This document shows positions 41,054-42,357 of a stretch of 42,357 bases of DNA, piece after piece. Positions within the stretch are counted from its first letter, which is position 1; each line of letters opens with the position of its first letter. The notes beneath the pieces are model-generated. The model searched no databases, was not told the origin of the DNA, and saw only the letters and a program-made list of their open reading frames with translations. The position numbers and the translations under genes were made by a program. Origin of the DNA: Schizophyllum amplum (taxonomy: Eukaryota; Basidiomycota; Agaricomycetes; Agaricales; Schizophyllaceae); the NCBI GenBank assembly GCA_007026445.1, contig VDMD01000173.1, positions 1 to 42,357 of the forward strand. Reading direction: 5' to 3'.

Positions 41054-41854
41054 AGCTGCATGTACGCGTGAATGCGAGGGGTAGGAAGCAAGTGGCGACG
41101 CGATCACGTGTAATCACATGTCCGATTTACAGATCATTGTTGAAGTTTCTTCTGCAGTGCGAAGGTGGGACCAGGCCAGTGAGGCCTAATGCGGACCCAT
41201 CACTCCGTGGAGGCACAAAATCAAGTATGCTTAGGAAAAGCCCAGTGTATGAAGCCGATAAATCAACTACCTCTATGCGTAAAGACCTACTATCTACAGG
41301 TACCCGATGCATAAGTAGCAACTAGCCGTACATGCGCCACTACAAGTACAGCGTCCCCGTCATATATATGTATCCAGTGATCGCGCCACTGTCCCGACAC
41401 GGGAGTAAGATTCCGAGATCGGACGCCCCGATGAAGTAAAAAGTGTACGAAGTGGCCTCGAGGGAAAATGGGAATGAGGATGGGTGGGGGGAACATGGGT
41501 GGAGATGGTGAATGATGATGAGGCGTACCACAACGTATATAAGGAGTGAACAATAATGCACGTATTGTAGATATAGCGACCGAAAACACGACGACGTAAG
41601 AAGCGAGTGATCATGAAAATGGGACGTGTATGCGTGTATCATGATAGTAAACTTATAGTGAGGGATGCTATGCTGATGCTGAATGCGATGGTGAGGAATG
41701 CCGAACCAAGCGGAGGCTGTGAGAAGAGAGCGGGGAGGGGGTCGTGAGGCGGAAAGAGAGGTCATGAAGGCCATGCAGATGTATGAGGACGAAGACTATA
41801 GTGCCGCGTGTGCCGTGGTCCGGTGACGCCGTGTTTTCGCGGTACCGCGCAATG
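41054..41854. promoter_or_regulatory. SPC25 upstream region
   Basis: 800 bp between the SPC25 start and the stop codon of the receiver-domain gene, both on the minus strand. On the minus strand the segment at about 41440-41530 is pyrimidine-rich (runs of CCC, CTC, TTCC), which resembles fungal promoter CT tracts. No gene is supported; hydrophobic minus-strand frames here derive from this tract. Confidence 0.4.
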
Positions 41855-42357
41855 TTAACAATTCGACCAAACGACTGGAGAAAGAGTCAGCTCCCTGAGG
41901 CGTATTGAGCAGTGTGGGAAGACTTACTCTCGCGTGAGTGGTTTCGTCAATATCATGTCAGCGCCGGCATCCCTGTATTCGCCTGGTCTGTGACCAGTGC
42001 GTTTCCGGTGCAGCCTGTCAGAGATGACGATTAGATGCCTTGCTTGTGATCACTCAGGCATAAAACGCACCGACGACAAAGTCCAACCGACCCGCATCCC
42101 GCAGCTTCCGGACGGCCTCCAAGCCAGTCATAACGGGCATCGAGTTGTCCAGGCAGACCAAGTCGAACGTCCTTGCCGGGGGCCAGGAGAATATCGACAC
42201 ATTGCTGCCCATCGGTGGCCGTGACGACCTTCGCGCCCATGGACTGCAAAACCTGCAAAGTCATCGTCAACACTAGGACTTCGCCTGTATACCCAGCACG
42301 AAGCGTACCTGGCCATGATCTTCCCCGTCAACGGCTCGTCATCAACGACGAGCACCT
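41855..42357 (-). CDS. Two-component receiver domain, partial and frame-broken
   Basis: The gene enters from the right edge. Minus-strand exons 42357-42309, 42252-42071, 42014-41928 and 41894-41855 carry a response-regulator fold in order: VLVVDDEPLTGKIMA (acidic pocket), LQSMGAKVVTATDGQQCVDIL, FDLVCLDNSMPVMTGLEAVRKL (phospho-acceptor Asp in CLDNSMP), FVVGCTGNAL and DAGADMILTKPLTREE (conserved Lys). Ending a few residues after this, it is probably the C-terminal receiver of a hybrid histidine kinase; the kinase part lies outside. The segments are not in one frame: shifts are needed at the 42309/42252 junction, near 42165-42172 and near 41976-41984. Each is consistent with a missing base or bases. 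Confidence 0.75.

Noticed and set aside
41340..41774. 144-codon hydrophobic minus-strand open frame
   Set aside because: It derives from a CT-rich tract upstream of SPC25; composition is repetitive and no domain or conserved start is present.

Overview
The window is nuclear DNA from a filamentous basidiomycete, most likely a wood-decaying Agaricomycete (Polyporales-like; this is inference). The support is a set of dense, intron-rich genes with short GT..AG introns (about 46-70 nt), fungal-specific proteins (Kar9, Clr2, Mvp1, Pof7/Hrt3-type F-box), secreted GH10 and GH18 enzymes, and orphan genes with no recognised domain. Exon structures below were worked out by hand from splice signals, frame continuity and protein-family conservation.

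Layout. 1-1465: two non-autonomous inverted-repeat elements, one with a clean 8-bp target duplication (hAT-like). 1860-2961: orphan gene A (+). 3465-4345: degraded copy of the 3' end of VPS5 (-). 4661-6336: Pof7/FBXO9-type F-box gene (-), divergent from a DNAJB12/Hlj1-type J-protein (6566-8088, +), with a 52-bp palindrome between them. 8372-10985: intact VPS5 retromer sorting nexin (+). 11402-12440: orphan gene A' (-), a paralogue of gene A. 12663-12965: 5' fragment of another orphan gene. 13583-14815: GH10 xylanase (+). 14998-17555: TRAPPC12-like TPR protein (-). 18143-21039: Kar9-like spindle-positioning protein (-). 22458-23803: GH18 chitinase-like enzyme (+). 24344-25226: orphan gene (+) that is the parent family of the 12.7-kb fragment. 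25703-27495: orphan 511-aa protein (-). 28791-29625: coiled-coil membrane protein (-, 5' end unresolved). 31710-32710: DUF1295 membrane reductase-like protein (-). 32900-33880: BTB protein (-) with a broken frame. 34126-36305: Clr2-like silencing factor (-), divergent from Mvp1 sorting nexin (36646-39404, +). 40139-41053: Spc25 kinetochore subunit (-) with a one-base frame break. 41855-42357: C-terminal receiver domain of a two-component protein (-), running off the window and also frame-broken.

The most striking structural feature is an old inverted segmental duplication. The block [VPS5 3' end (+) - gene A' (-)] at about 10.26-12.44 kb reappears inverted as [gene A (+) - VPS5 3' fragment (-)] at about 1.86-4.35 kb. 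Gene A survived as an open paralogue while the VPS5 piece decayed through splice-site loss and frameshift. Most other genes are housekeeping: trafficking (Vps5, Mvp1, TRAPPC12), ER quality control (J-protein), ubiquitin ligation (F-box), mitosis (Kar9, Spc25) and heterochromatin (Clr2). They share no evident pathway or operon-like organisation. I found no tRNA, rRNA, CRISPR or autonomous transposon.
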